A stretch of 64,000 nucleotides of DNA from Deefgea tanakiae (GTDB lineage Bacteria > Pseudomonadota > Gammaproteobacteria > Burkholderiales > Chitinibacteraceae): assembly GCF_019665765.1 (NCBI RefSeq), contig NZ_CP081150.1:62001-126000 (forward strand), written 5' to 3'. The stretch's first letter is position 1; each line of letters opens with the position of its first letter. Both the position numbers and the translations under genes were made by a program. The notes under the pieces are model-generated. The model made no database searches and was not told the DNA's origin. It saw only the letters and a list, made by a program, of their open reading frames with translations. Shown here piece by piece: positions 1 to 9,170 of the stretch.

Positions 1-1186
1 ATTCGCCCGAACGATCTCGTCCGCGCAAGCCGGGTGCGGTGTCGCCAGTGAGCCCTTTGGAAAACGCAATCACTTTGAAAATTTCGCCCATTTCAGCACT
101 GGTGGTGAGCTTTTGAATCGCTGCGGCGGTTTTCATGTAATCAATGCTTTCAGTTGGCAGTTGTTCGGCTAAATTCAAAATACCTGCATCGAGCAAGAAA
201 CTGGCTTGGGATGTATAGCCGTCTAGGCAAAGATCATTAATGTCTGCAGCGGTATACATCGCTGAAAAATCCACATGGCAAGTGATGTCGGTGAGGCCGG
301 GATAAAAGAAGGGGTCGTGGATGGTATGGTGGCGATAGTGGCCGATCAGCGTACCCATGCTGCGCTCGGGGTGGTAATACTCTTGCTGTGGGAAGCCATA
401 GTCGAATAATAAAATCATGCCGCGATGCAGGCTTTGCGCCAGCGCGGCGATAAAACCTTGTGCTTCTAGATGGATCTCGCTGGTGTAGAGCGGGATGCGC
501 GGTAGCGGTGCGCAGGCGGCGGCGAGCGCCAGATCGCTGATGGGGCGGTTGCTCATCGCAAAACCATTTTGGCTAACGGTCACTCCGCGTTGTTGCCATT
601 CTCCATTCGAACCATTTCCAGAAGAGTACTGCACCAGTTCGCACGGCATTGCGTCGAGCACTTCGTTGCCGAGCATCACGCCGATAAAATCAGTCGGTAA
701 TTGGTCTAGCCATTGTACTTTGGCGACTAAATGCGGCACTAAAGTGTGCAAAGTCTGGCGTTGCCGCTCGCGCAACTGGCCGGATAGCTCCAAAATGGCA
801 TAGTGTTCTGGCAGCGCGTTGCGCCGCTCTAGTTCAGCTAAAATCTGTGCCGCGAGTTGCCCTGTGCCCGCGCCAATTTCGAGTACCGCACCGCCCGTTT
901 CTGCGAGTACATGTGTCACGGTCGCGGCCACGCTGCCGCCAAACAGTGGCGAGATTTCTGGTGCGGTGACAAAATCGCCCGCACCGCCAAATTTGGTTGC
1001 GCCGCCGCTGTAATAGCCCAGCCCCGGCGTGTACATCGCTTGGCGCATATAGTCGGCAAACGAAATCCAGCCGCCCGCTGCATCAATGTGCTCGGCGATG
1101 TGCTGGCAGAGCGTTTGGCTGGCGATCAGGGCCTCGGCAGAAGGGGCGGGCAGTTGGACTTGTTGTGGCGTCATTTGGGCGGGCAT
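1..1186 (-). CDS. SAM-dependent methyltransferase, MidA/NDUFAF7-like (3' end cut by window edge)
   Basis: Translating the minus strand from the ATG at 1186 gives about 395 residues without a stop, running off the left edge. The protein begins MPAQMTPQQVQLP and shows the hallmarks of the DUF185/MidA family: GYYSGGATKFGGAGDFVTAP near residue 50, the SAM-binding loop VLEIGAGTGQLA, and the motif GNEVLDAMPCE. MidA/NDUFAF7 proteins are class I methyltransferases; the mitochondrial member methylates an arginine of complex I, but the bacterial substrate is not settled. Family members are usually 370-400 residues, so only the extreme C-terminus can be missing. A second in-frame ATG lies at 1174. It is divergent from the oxidoreductase at 1281. 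Confidence 0.85.
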   Translation of the reverse strand, partial: MPAQMTPQQVQLPAPSAEALIASQTLCQHIAEHIDAAGGWISFADYMRQAMYTPGLGYYSGGATKFGGAGDFVTAPEISPLFGGSVAATVTHVLAETGGAVLEIGAGTGQLAAQILAELERRNALPEHYAILELSGQLRERQRQTLHTLVPHLVAKVQWLDQLPTDFIGVMLGNEVLDAMPCELVQYSSGNGSNGEWQQRGVTVSQNGFAMSNRPISDLALAAACAPLPRIPLYTSEIHLEAQGFIAALAQSLHRGMILLFDYGFPQQEYYHPERSMGTLIGHYRHHTIHDPFFYPGLTDITCHVDFSAMYTAADINDLCLDGYTSQASFLLDAGILNLAEQLPTESIDYMKTAAAIQKLTTSAEMGEIFKVIAFSKGLTGDTAPGLRGRDRSGE

Positions 1187-1280
1187 CAAAAAAAGGATGG
1201 CGCAATTTTAGCACTGTTGGCCGCATTGCCGGCGTAGTTGCGATTCGGCGGATTGGATGAATAAGGTGATGGGGGGCGAA

Positions 1281-2153
1281 ATGGTTGAGCGTAAGGTCGA
1301 TGTACTGATTGTCGGTGGCGGTGTCGGCGGGCTGACGTTGGCGCAATGGCTGACGGGCTTGGGTCGCAGTTGGCTGATTGTGGAACAAGCCGCCGTTTTG
1401 GGCGGGCCGCTGGCCAATAGTGACTACATCTTGAAATGGATTCCGGGGCAGGCCGAAATATCGGGGCGGGATTATCTGGCTGCGATGGTGGCGCAGATCG
1501 ATGCGGCGCATTGTGCGCGGGCGACGCAATTGAGCGCAGTGGCTGTTGATGCAGATGTCGGTCAGGGTGAATTTGTCTGCACTTTAAGTCATGGCGATGT
1601 GATTCACGCCAAAAAAATGGTGTTTGCTTGCGGTGCTACGCCGTTTTCTCCTTTTCCAGAATCGGCGCGAGTGATTGTTGGCCCAGGCTTGCAAAAAATT
1701 GCTCATATCGCCGCTGGGCAACGCGTGGCGGTGCTAGGCGGAGGCGACAATGCTGCCGATCATGCGCTGATTTTAGCCGAAATGGGTGTGGCCGTGACGA
1801 TGTTGGTGCGCGGGCAGTTGCGAACATCAGCGGCGCTGCTGCAGCAAATTCGGCAACAGCCGATGATTTTGATTTGCACCGACTGCCAAGAGTTAGTGCT
1901 GTCGACCAACGCCACTGGCGTACAGGTGCAAGGCGAGCACTACGATTACGCTGTCGTTTATTTTGGCTATCAAGCATCACCGCAATTGCAGGCTTTTCCA
2001 GTGCTTAAGACTGCTGCAGGCGCACTGCGTGACGGTGTGTTTGCGATTGGCGATATGACGCAACCCGAATTCCCCAATATTTTGCTGACCCAAGGCCAAG
2101 CAGCGGTGGTAGCGAAGCAAATCGACGCTCAGCTATCGCAGCGGGCTAAATGA
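1281..2153 (+). CDS. FAD/NAD(P)-binding oxidoreductase, thioredoxin-reductase-like
   Basis: The product is about 290 residues. The N-terminal GGGVGGLTLAQWL is an FAD-binding Rossmann glycine motif, GGGDNAADHA near the middle is the NAD(P) dinucleotide-binding motif, and AIGDMTQPEFPNILLTQGQ near the end is the second FAD contact of the pyridine nucleotide-disulfide oxidoreductase class II fold. I see no CxxC pair at the usual thioredoxin-reductase active site, so it is more like a ferredoxin-NADP reductase or a general flavoprotein reductase; its partner is unknown. I chose the ATG at 1281 because a G-rich stretch precedes it and the Rossmann motif follows closely. In-frame ATGs at 1257 and 1269 are alternatives. 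Confidence 0.75.
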   Translation: MVERKVDVLIVGGGVGGLTLAQWLTGLGRSWLIVEQAAVLGGPLANSDYILKWIPGQAEISGRDYLAAMVAQIDAAHCARATQLSAVAVDADVGQGEFVCTLSHGDVIHAKKMVFACGATPFSPFPESARVIVGPGLQKIAHIAAGQRVAVLGGGDNAADHALILAEMGVAVTMLVRGQLRTSAALLQQIRQQPMILICTDCQELVLSTNATGVQVQGEHYDYAVVYFGYQASPQLQAFPVLKTAAGALRDGVFAIGDMTQPEFPNILLTQGQAAVVAKQIDAQLSQRAK

Positions 2154-2432
2154 ATTGCTTTGATGCGGAGCCTTGCTGGCCTATTGAGTGTGGGCCCTGG
2201 GCTCGGATTATCGGTCGATTGTCTTGTTGGTTTGGGAGTAAAACGTCACTTGACTAGTGAGGTGTCGCAGCATCTCTTTTGCTTGTTGACGCGGTATTGC
2301 TAGCTAAGAAGGGCTATTTGGCGTTGAGTCATCGTCGTATTATATCGCTTTCGTTGCTGATCTCGTAGCTACTGATTTTGGCATTAGTCTGCTGGGTATT
2401 TGATTGTGGGCTTTGTAATTGATTGCTTGTAG
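2154..2432. other. Non-coding gap, nothing recognised
   Basis: Between the oxidoreductase stop and the convergent cysteine-cluster gene there are about 280 bases with no credible ORF, no strong hairpin with a T-run and no RNA signature that I can identify. Confidence 0.5.
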
Positions 2433-2762
2433 TTAAATACAGTCTTTATTTGGCTCGGTACTACAATCTGAATCACACCCCACGCCAGCCGCGATCCAGC
2501 GCCGCGCCCAGCGTGAAATGAGTCGATTTAGCCAAGAGCAATTCACGTTTAGATAGGCATCGGGTTGAGCCACCATGCCGCACACATAGCGTGTTTGCAC
2601 GTCATCCCACTGCAAAGCAGTACATCGCCCTTGCCGCTTGCGGCTAATCAGTATGCCAATCGGGCAAGGCTCCGCCGCGCAGCAGACCCCGCAACCATTA
2701 CACGGTGCGCCGATGGCGGGTTTGGCGGGGGCTAGTTGGTGGAGATGGATGGTTTGGGGCAT
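2433..2762 (-). CDS. YkgJ-like cysteine-cluster protein
   Basis: This small protein of 109 residues has a dense N-terminal cysteine cluster (PCNGCGVCCAAEPCP, then C at GRC, VCGM and NCSW). The spacing resembles the YkgJ-type zinc- or iron-sulfur-binding cluster family, whose biochemical role is unknown. The C-terminal third (RWARRWIAAGVGCDSDC) carries two more cysteines. It sits alone on the minus strand, downstream of the large lipoprotein gene and separated from it by a terminator at 2864-2891, so it probably has its own promoter. Assignment rests on the cysteine pattern only. Confidence 0.65.
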   Translation of the reverse strand: MPQTIHLHQLAPAKPAIGAPCNGCGVCCAAEPCPIGILISRKRQGRCTALQWDDVQTRYVCGMVAQPDAYLNVNCSWLNRLISRWARRWIAAGVGCDSDCSTEPNKDCI

Positions 2763-2863
2763 GTTGAAGTGGCAATTTTTGGGCCGAAATGTAAACTCTT
2801 GCTGCGCTTGTCAAAATTAAACTGGGAGTTTGGTTTGAGTGGGCTTGAGGTTTGGTAGAAATA

Positions 2864-2891
2864 AAAAACCGCCAAGTACTTGGCGGTTTTT
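2864..2891 (-). terminator. Perfect 28-bp palindromic terminator after the Ig-like lipoprotein gene
   Basis: The stem ACCGCCAAGT/ACTTGGCGGT is flanked by A5 and T5, so the hairpin has a U-run in both directions. It lies 17 bases past the lipoprotein stop on the minus strand and most likely ends that transcript. Confidence 0.85.
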
Positions 2892-2907
2892 GGGGTGACA
2901 TTGAGTG

Positions 2908-4725
2908 TCAATTAATGTTGTAGTTGTAATTAAAGGTGGTTTTCTTGGCTGCTTGGCCGCCCCCAGCTGGGGAGTCCACAGTGATTGCCAAGATGCCGGT
3001 GCTCGCTATGCAGGTTGCTGGTGCTATTGCAGCGTCACCAAACTTGAATTGAAATTGGAATAGTGTTTGATTCAGTATTTGCGCATTGAGTGGTGGGGAT
3101 GCAGAACCGATGGTTTGGCTTGCTCCAGTAAGGATTGAGCCTGATCCGTTGGCGCTCGCAACGCTGATTTTAGTTCCAGCTGGCAGAATGTTGCCGTTTA
3201 CATCGGGGATGTAAGCGGTGAAATCACGTACCGTGCCGCAGGTGCCCGTGAGTGATGCAGGCAATGCTGGCGTTATTACTGGCGTTTTAGGATCGTCGCT
3301 GGAGAAAATGAATGTGGCTTGTTTGAAAATGTGCAAGGTTTTTGTTGTTGCGCATTTGGGGTAACCTACGGCGCACGATGGGGTTGAAAGCTTATTATCG
3401 GGCCCTTGATAGGTCCCATTATTATTAAAGTCAATTAACTGATCGTTATTATTGAAGATGCCATCTTCATTTTTATCTATAAATGCTTCGCCAATGTCGG
3501 TCGATTTGCCATTGTCGTCAAGAAGTTCGCTGTCTTGATCTGCGACATTGTTGAGGCCAATTGGATTTCCTGTGGCTGGGTTAATTGCGGGATTGAGCCT
3601 GTCATACCAGCTTTCTTCACCAATAGCGTAGGCTACGACATGAACTCGCCCATTTGCAGGGCGTGGGTTTTGTGAGGTTAGTGTGATTTTGCATGAGTTC
3701 GCAACGCTAGAGCAGCTGCCTTGTGTGTTGTTACCAATGTTGCCGCCATCAGAAATGAAATTAATGGTGGTGCCATCAGGAACTGGGTTTTTAAAATGGT
3801 CTCCGAAGCGAATCGTGATCTCTGCAGTTTCACCACTATAATTCCAGCCGTTGATATTGTATTTGGTGGCGGAAAAATCGAGAGAGTCTTGATGGGGGAA
3901 GCCAGAGCTGATTGATAATTTCCCAGATGTGCTGGTAAGTGTACCTGAAGTTGCGGTTACTCGAATTGGTGTTGGCATTGTTCCTGCTAAAACTGTTGCG
4001 GTAGCCATTCCTGTTGCATCCGTGGTGACAGTTGGGCTGCCAGAAAGAGTTACACCACCTATAGATGTATCGAGAGAGAATGTAACTTGACGCCCTGCAA
4101 TTGGATTGTTTGCGGCATCAACAATTTTAAAACTTACTTGTGCGCTATCTGGTCTTGCACCAGAAGCATAGCCTTTTAATGCGATTACCCCATCGGCGGG
4201 CATAGTGGTGGAGAATTGTAATGACGCAGCGGCAGGGGCTGCAATAATAACGTCAACTTGTTTTGTTTTCCCATTTGAGGCTGTAGCAGTAACTGTGTCA
4301 GTTGTTGCGCAGCCTTTGTCAGTGAATGAGGCAATAGCCTTGCCTTGTGAGTTGGTGGCTGCTTTTGCGTCAATTGTTGCTTTACCTGCCACTGCGCATT
4401 TAGAGGTAAAGCTAATGACTTCACCTGCTGCTAACTTACCGTTGTCACTTACTGTAACTTCGATTGTAGTATTGGCATTTGCGCTAATGCTTGGTGCGCC
4501 TGCAATTATGCTGTCAATACTTAGTGTTGCAGAGGTGCCCGGAATGGCAGATGGTGCCGGGGTTGCTGTCCCGCCGCTACCACTACCACTACTCCCCCCA
4601 CTAATTAAATCTGCGCCACCAGGACCACCACCGCCGCAAGCGACTAGGCTTGTGCTAAGTGCACCAATAATCAGTGCGCGGATTAATGTTTGGCGCGATG
4701 GAAGGGTTTGTGTTGCTGCGTTCAT
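2908..4725 (-). CDS. Large Ig-like-domain lipoprotein with EF-hand-type loops
   Basis: The 605-residue protein opens with a basic stretch and hydrophobic segment ending in the lipobox LVAC, followed by a Gly/Ser/Pro-rich linker (about residues 31-65), so it should be a lipoprotein. The body looks like tandem bacterial Ig-like (Big-1/invasin type) domains, at roughly 65-165, 168-275 and 278-365, with phrases such as NPIAGRQVTFSL and TTDATGMATATV. Around residues 417-443 there are two consecutive 12-residue loops (DKNEDGIFNNND and DFNNNGTYQGPD) that fit the EF-hand/dockerin calcium-binding pattern. A C-terminal domain of about 130 residues has cysteines. GAGGTG precedes the ATG well. Surface adhesion or matrix function is inference. 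Confidence 0.75.
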   Translation of the reverse strand: MNAATQTLPSRQTLIRALIIGALSTSLVACGGGGPGGADLISGGSSGSGSGGTATPAPSAIPGTSATLSIDSIIAGAPSISANANTTIEVTVSDNGKLAAGEVISFTSKCAVAGKATIDAKAATNSQGKAIASFTDKGCATTDTVTATASNGKTKQVDVIIAAPAAASLQFSTTMPADGVIALKGYASGARPDSAQVSFKIVDAANNPIAGRQVTFSLDTSIGGVTLSGSPTVTTDATGMATATVLAGTMPTPIRVTATSGTLTSTSGKLSISSGFPHQDSLDFSATKYNINGWNYSGETAEITIRFGDHFKNPVPDGTTINFISDGGNIGNNTQGSCSSVANSCKITLTSQNPRPANGRVHVVAYAIGEESWYDRLNPAINPATGNPIGLNNVADQDSELLDDNGKSTDIGEAFIDKNEDGIFNNNDQLIDFNNNGTYQGPDNKLSTPSCAVGYPKCATTKTLHIFKQATFIFSSDDPKTPVITPALPASLTGTCGTVRDFTAYIPDVNGNILPAGTKISVASANGSGSILTGASQTIGSASPPLNAQILNQTLFQFQFKFGDAAIAPATCIASTGILAITVDSPAGGGQAAKKTTFNYNYNIN

Positions 4726-5070
4726 GTTTCACCTCAGGTGTTTGAGTCAATTACAAAATAGAACGAGTGTCGATCTATCTAAGGTGTAATTGATAATATT
4801 GCCGCTTATTTTAGGTGATAATTATATTGCGCCCAAATATATTTAATAGTATCGAGGTTAAAGTGCGACGTTTCACAAAAGCTTGTGGATTAAAGTAGAA
4901 AGGCTTTGTTGTTTTATTTGTAAGTTATGCCAAATGGTTATTGGTGGGGGTGGGCATGAATGGTTTTTTACTAACGCATAATGCTAAACGGCGGTGTCGT
5001 ATTTAATGTAAAATCACTGCCAATTCAATTACCTAACACGGGGCGTCCTTGGGCGTCCCGTTATATTTCT
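4726..5070. promoter_or_regulatory. Divergent intergenic region, lipoprotein gene / ttcA
   Basis: About 345 bases separate the divergent lipoprotein gene and ttcA. The lipoprotein side is AT-rich and should hold its promoter. The ttcA side carries a GC-rich hairpin at 5038-5061 (listed separately). I see no other gene in it. Confidence 0.5.
5038..5061 (+). promoter_or_regulatory. GC-rich hairpin directly upstream of the ttcA start
   Basis: ACGGGGCGTCC and GGGCGTCCCGT pair over 11 positions (two G-T wobbles) around a TT centre, ending nine bases before the ttcA ATG at 5071. The intervening TATATTTCT has no Shine-Dalgarno-like sequence. It could be an attenuating or translation-gating hairpin, or an upstream transcript's terminator. 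Confidence 0.45.
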
Positions 5071-6024
5071 ATGAACACAATCGCTGATCTACCCCAAGAA
5101 AAACCGCAATTGACCGAGGCGGAGCAAAAGCAGAAGTACAATTACAATAAGCTCGTCAAACGTTTACGCCATAACGTGGGCGATGCGATTAATGATTTCA
5201 ATATGATCGAAGATGGTGATCGGGTGATGGTTTGCTTGTCGGGCGGCAAAGACAGCTACACGATGCTGGATATTTTGCTGAGCTTGCAAAAATCGGCACC
5301 GATTACTTTCTCGATTGTTGCTGTCAATCTCGACCAAAAACAGCCTGGCTTTCCTGAGCATGTTTTGCCGACGTATTTGGCGGAATTAGGCGTTGAATAT
5401 CGGATTATCGAAGAGGATACCTATTCCATCGTGACTCGCGTGATCGAAGAGGGCAAAACCACCTGTGGTCTGTGCTCACGCCTGCGCCGTGGGATTTTGT
5501 ACCGCGTGGCCGATGAACTCGGTGCGACGAAGATTGCGCTGGGTCATCACCGCGACGATATTCTGGAAACGCTGTTTTTGAATATGTTTTACGGTGGCAA
5601 ACTCAAAGGTATGCCGCCGAAGTTGGTCTCAGACGATGGCAAGCATATGGTGATTCGCCCGCTGGCCTACTGCCGCGAGAAAGACATTGAAAAATACACC
5701 GCCGCGCGTGGCTTCCCGATTATTCCTTGTAATTTATGCGGTTCGCAGCCGAATTTGCAGCGTCAAGTGATTGGCGATATGTTGAAAGATTGGGATAAAC
5801 GTTTTCCTGGTCGTTTGGAAACGATGTTTACGGCGATGTGTAATGTCGTGCCATCGCATTTGGCCGATCCGAAACGTTATGATTTTGTGAATGCCAAAGC
5901 CGATGGCACGCCGCGTGCGGATGGTGATAAAGCGTTTGATAAAGAAACTTTTAGCGATCCAAGCCGGATTTCCATCCTAGCAAGCAAACCCGCTGGTGTT
6001 ACAGGCTGCGGGGGCGACGAATAA
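5071..6024 (+). CDS. ttcA: tRNA 2-thiocytidine biosynthesis protein TtcA
   Basis: TtcA thiolates C32 of certain tRNAs, using ATP to adenylate the base and an iron-sulfur cluster to deliver sulfur. The 317-residue product has the PP-loop motif SGGKDSYTM and two CxxC motifs ([12 protein letters not shown] and PCNLCGSQ) that bind the [4Fe-4S] cluster in this family. The ATG at 5071 ([13 protein letters not shown]) gives the usual family length; an upstream in-frame ATG at 4981 would add 30 residues of non-family sequence. No obvious ribosome-binding site precedes 5071; a hairpin does. The stop overlaps the next start by one base (TAATG), implying coupling to the spermidine-synthase-like gene. 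Confidence 0.93.
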   Translation: MNTIADLPQEKPQLTEAEQKQKYNYNKLVKRLRHNVGDAINDFNMIEDGDRVMVCLSGGKDSYTMLDILLSLQKSAPITFSIVAVNLDQKQPGFPEHVLPTYLAELGVEYRIIEEDTYSIVTRVIEEGKTTCGLCSRLRRGILYRVADELGATKIALGHHRDDILETLFLNMFYGGKLKGMPPKLVSDDGKHMVIRPLAYCREKDIEKYTAARGFPIIPCNLCGSQPNLQRQVIGDMLKDWDKRFPGRLETMFTAMCNVVPSHLADPKRYDFVNAKADGTPRADGDKAFDKETFSDPSRISILASKPAGVTGCGGDE

Positions 6025-6812
6025 TGCTATTTCGTTCAAAACGGTTTTCTAAGCGCGACGATGACGACATTATGATTGATGTGTCGGAAGAGGGCGGAAT
6101 TCGTAAGCTGCATTTTGGTAATGACGATACGCAAAGCGCGATGAAAATCAATGCGCCCAATGAATTGCTGCTGGCTTATTCGCGCTGCGTATTTGGCAGT
6201 TTGCTATTTTTAGATCCGCCGCAAAAAATGTTGCTGATTGGTTTGGGTGGCGGCTCGATTGCCAAATGGGTGCATGAATATTTGCCCAATACCCATCTGA
6301 CTTGCGTTGAGTTATTTCAGCAGGTTGTGAATGTGGCGCGTTCGATGTTCTTCTTGCCGCAGGATGATGAACGCCTTGAGGTCATTACGGGTGACGGCGC
6401 AGCACATGTTTACCAGATGGCCGATGAGTCGGTCGATATGATCATGATGGACGCGTATTCGGCAACAGGTATTGCCGCGCCACTAGCGAGTACCGATTTT
6501 TTTACTGCGTGCAAACATAAGTTGACTGATAACGGCGTGTTGGCAGTGAATTTATGGAGTATTGATCGTCGCTTTGAGCAATATTGTGCGCAATTATCGG
6601 AAGTGTTTGAAGGGCGCTTGATTTGCTTGCCTGCACGGCAAAAAGGCAATGTGATTGCCTTTGCCTTTATGCGTGGACAAAACAGCCCGCAGTGGGAGCG
6701 TTTAGCGGACAAAGCTAAAAAATTGGAAGCTGAATATGGCTTGGAATTTAATGAGTTTGTTAGCGATTTAGCGCGCATGAATCCACATAATGATCGGCGT
6801 TTGTTTATCTAG
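6024..6812 (+). CDS. Spermidine-synthase-like methyltransferase-fold protein
   Basis: The 262-residue product has the Rossmann glycine motif MLLIGLGGGSIAKWVHEYLP, the acidic loop TCVELFQQVV, and VITGDGAAHVYQ followed by DMIMMDAYSATG. This is the layout of polyamine aminopropyltransferases and their SpeE-like relatives. The N-terminal beta-domain is short. Many such standalone betaproteobacterial proteins are annotated spermidine synthase without proof, and the key polyamine-binding residues cannot be confirmed here. It is translationally coupled to ttcA (TAATG overlap). No terminator is evident between its stop and the inverted repeat at 6815. Confidence 0.7.
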   Translation: MLFRSKRFSKRDDDDIMIDVSEEGGIRKLHFGNDDTQSAMKINAPNELLLAYSRCVFGSLLFLDPPQKMLLIGLGGGSIAKWVHEYLPNTHLTCVELFQQVVNVARSMFFLPQDDERLEVITGDGAAHVYQMADESVDMIMMDAYSATGIAAPLASTDFFTACKHKLTDNGVLAVNLWSIDRRFEQYCAQLSEVFEGRLICLPARQKGNVIAFAFMRGQNSPQWERLADKAKKLEAEYGLEFNEFVSDLARMNPHNDRRLFI

Positions 6813-6814
6813 CA

Positions 6815-6882
6815 GTGAGGCGTTAGGTGTAAGGTGGAAGGGGTAAAAGCATACACCTCACACATCACACCGCACTCCTCAC
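6815..6882. repeat. Imperfect inverted repeat of GTGAGG/GGTGT type
   Basis: The left arm starts GTGAGGCGTTAGGTGT and the right arm ends ACCGCACTCCTCAC. Reverse-complementing the right arm gives GTGAGGAGTGCGGTGT, matching the left at most positions. The arms flank a short AAAAGCAT centre. It starts two bases after the preceding stop and resembles GT-rich repetitive extragenic sequences; no function is shown. Confidence 0.5.
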
Positions 6883-6958
6883 AGATATAAATGTTTTCAA
6901 GTGCGCTCAGATGTGAAAAAATTAGGGTAATCAACGAAATACTATATAGGTCGTATCT

Positions 6959-7450
6959 ATGCTCGATCGTGATGGCTATCGGCCAAACGTCGGCATCATC
7001 ATCATTAATCAACAGAACCAAGTTTTTTGGGGAAAGCGGGTGCGAGAGCATTCGTGGCAGTTTCCGCAGGGCGGTATCAAGCAAGGTGAAACCCCAGAGC
7101 AAGCGATGTTTCGGGAGTTAGCCGAAGAAGTTGGCTTATTACCGCATCATGTAGAAATTGTGGGCCGCACGCGAGACTGGATGAAATATGATGTGCCGAC
7201 CAATTGGGTGCGTCGTGAATGGCGCGGTACTTATAAAGGGCAAAAACAAATTTGGTTTATGCTGCGGCTAACGGGGAAAGATTCCGATGTTTGCCTACGC
7301 AAAACCACACATCCGGAGTTTGATGCATGGCGCTGGAATGAATATTGGTCACCACTCGATGCGGTGATTGAATTCAAACGTGGTGTTTATGAAGCTGCTT
7401 TGGGTGAGTTGGCTCGATTAATTGGACAACAAGCACCATTAAATCATTAA
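6959..7450 (+). CDS. rppH: RNA pyrophosphohydrolase RppH
   Basis: RppH removes pyrophosphate from the 5' end of triphosphorylated mRNA and so starts RNase E-dependent decay. The 163-residue protein starts [17 protein letters not shown], as the family does, and has the Nudix box ([20 protein letters not shown], then VGL) at about residues 40-62. The following [13 protein letters not shown] and [10 protein letters not shown] segments are also typical. The length matches the usual 160-175. It stands alone, with a rho-independent terminator at 7467-7495. Confidence 0.95.
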   Translation: MLDRDGYRPNVGIIIINQQNQVFWGKRVREHSWQFPQGGIKQGETPEQAMFRELAEEVGLLPHHVEIVGRTRDWMKYDVPTNWVRREWRGTYKGQKQIWFMLRLTGKDSDVCLRKTTHPEFDAWRWNEYWSPLDAVIEFKRGVYEAALGELARLIGQQAPLNH

Positions 7451-7466
7451 TAGTGGGTATTGCACG

Positions 7467-7495
7467 ACGGGTGGCTTGGGCCGCCCGTTTTTTTT
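7467..7495 (+). terminator. Rho-independent terminator after rppH
   Basis: The stem ACGGGTGGC/GCCGCCCGT (one wobble) has a TTGG loop and is followed by a run of eight T. It ends 17-45 bases past the rppH stop. Confidence 0.85.
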
Positions 7496-7583
7496 AGTAT
7501 TTTGCTCTTGGCTCGACCGTAGTTGTTTTCATTCTATTCACATCGCTTGGCGATGAAACCGTTACCAAACTGATTTGGAATTT

Positions 7584-9170
7584 ATGCCGAATTCTTTGCG
7601 CACGTCCAACGAACACCTTTGGCAGTCTCTTTCACTCTTTAATTTATTTCGTCTATTGATCGTCATCGGTTTGATGGCGGGGGCATATCTGCTCTCAGGT
7701 GGTAGCTTTTTAGAGCGAGACCATTTTTGGGCGTCGATTTTGGTGTTGGCGGGCTATACGCTGTGTGGTTTTGTGTTTATTTTTACAATTGCACGGCGCT
7801 GGCCTCGCTTTGATATTCAGTTGTCGATTCAAGTGACCATCGATGTCGCATTTATTGTGACCTTGATGCATTTGGGTGGCGGGATTAAAAGTGGCTTTGG
7901 GATTTTGTTGTTACCGTATTTGGCTGCGGCGGGTTTAATTGCCCGCGGTCGAATGACGATGTTTCATGCCGCTGTTGCGAGCTTGGCGCTGTTGGGTGAG
8001 TTGGTGTGGAGCGTGCTTAATACCGATGCGGGCGATACGATACCGATGTCGACCGTATTTCTTTGTATCGCTTCATTTGCGGTGGCTTGGCTGGCATACC
8101 GCCTATCACGCTACGCTGAAGAAAACCGCGAACTGGCCGAACAGCGTAGTGTCGATATCGCTAATTTGGGGCAGCTTAATGCACGGATTTTGCAGGATGT
8201 TTCCGATGGCGTTTTGGTGGTCGATGCACAAAATTTGATTCAGCAATTTAATGAACAAGCCGTTCGTTTTACGGGTTTACGGCCTGATTTGGCGAGCCCC
8301 ATCGCTGCCGATCTGCCTGAATTGGCTGGGCCTTTAGCGCGGTGGCGCGAGTTTCCCGAGATGGGCAGTAGTGAATTGATTCAAACTGCGGGCGGGCGCA
8401 ACACGCTGCGGGCTAGGTTTGTGTCTTTGACTTGTGACTCGATGGGTAATGTCTTGATTTATCTTGAAGACATGGCGCGTTTACGGCGTGAGTCGCAACA
8501 ATTGAAGTTGGCGGCATTGGGCCGATTGACCGCTAATCTGGCGCATGAAATTCGTAATCCGCTAGGAGCAATTAGTCATGCCGCTGAATTGATGCGTGAA
8601 GAGGCGGCTGACGATCCTTTGCTGCAAAAACTCACACGGATTATCAACGATAATAGTCAGCGCCTAGAGCGGATGGTCAAGGATGTACTTGAGCTAAATC
8701 GTCGAGATCGGGTCAAGCGCATCGATGTGCATTTGGCCGAATGGCTTAATAATTTTGCCGAAGAATTCGTGCAGCAAGAAAAAATACCGATTAAGTTGGC
8801 GATTTCATGTGAGCCGCAGGTCGTGGTGCGCTTTGACCCTGGGCATTTACACCAAGTATTGTGGAATTTGGCGCGTAATGGTTGGCGGTATTGCACGCAG
8901 CGCGATGGTAGTTTGCAACTACGGGTTGAGCCTTTTCGCGATGGCTGGGTACTCAATGTAATTAATGATGGCCCGCCGGTGCCAGCTGACGCGCAAACGC
9001 AATTGTTTGAGCCCTTTTTTACGACCGAAAGTAAAGGCACGGGCTTAGGGCTATATATCGCTCGGGAAATTTGCGCGGCCAATGCCGCTTTGCTTGAATA
9101 TCATTCTCCACTAGCGGGTGGTGCCTGCTTCCGCATTCTATTTGGATATACTGATGGCGAAAAAATCTAA
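7584..9170 (+). CDS. pilS: Sensor histidine kinase PilS (type IV pilus regulation)
   Basis: PilS senses pilin levels in the inner membrane and phosphorylates PilR to control pilin transcription. The 528-residue protein has several hydrophobic segments in the first 190 residues (FNLFRLLIVIGLMAGAYLL onward, about six), a PAS-like region (DVSDGVLVVDAQNLI), the HisKA box LAHEIRNPLGAIS with His about 321, and HATPase motifs ending GTGLGLYIAREICAAN. ATG 7584 is preferred to a TTG at 7575. It overlaps pilR by 17 bases. Identification as PilS rather than another NtrB-type kinase rests on topology and the paired sigma-54 regulator. Confidence 0.88.
   Translation: MPNSLRTSNEHLWQSLSLFNLFRLLIVIGLMAGAYLLSGGSFLERDHFWASILVLAGYTLCGFVFIFTIARRWPRFDIQLSIQVTIDVAFIVTLMHLGGGIKSGFGILLLPYLAAAGLIARGRMTMFHAAVASLALLGELVWSVLNTDAGDTIPMSTVFLCIASFAVAWLAYRLSRYAEENRELAEQRSVDIANLGQLNARILQDVSDGVLVVDAQNLIQQFNEQAVRFTGLRPDLASPIAADLPELAGPLARWREFPEMGSSELIQTAGGRNTLRARFVSLTCDSMGNVLIYLEDMARLRRESQQLKLAALGRLTANLAHEIRNPLGAISHAAELMREEAADDPLLQKLTRIINDNSQRLERMVKDVLELNRRDRVKRIDVHLAEWLNNFAEEFVQQEKIPIKLAISCEPQVVVRFDPGHLHQVLWNLARNGWRYCTQRDGSLQLRVEPFRDGWVLNVINDGPPVPADAQTQLFEPFFTTESKGTGLGLYIAREICAANAALLEYHSPLAGGACFRILFGYTDGEKI

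Noticed and set aside
857-1237. Plus-strand open frame of 126 codons
   Set aside because: It lies opposite the MidA-like methyltransferase, which has clear family motifs; the frame itself has none.
4205-4789. Plus-strand frame of 194 codons with hydrophobic stretches
   Set aside because: It is antisense to the Ig-like lipoprotein. Its hydrophobicity comes from complementing the Gly/Ser/Thr-rich N-terminal region.
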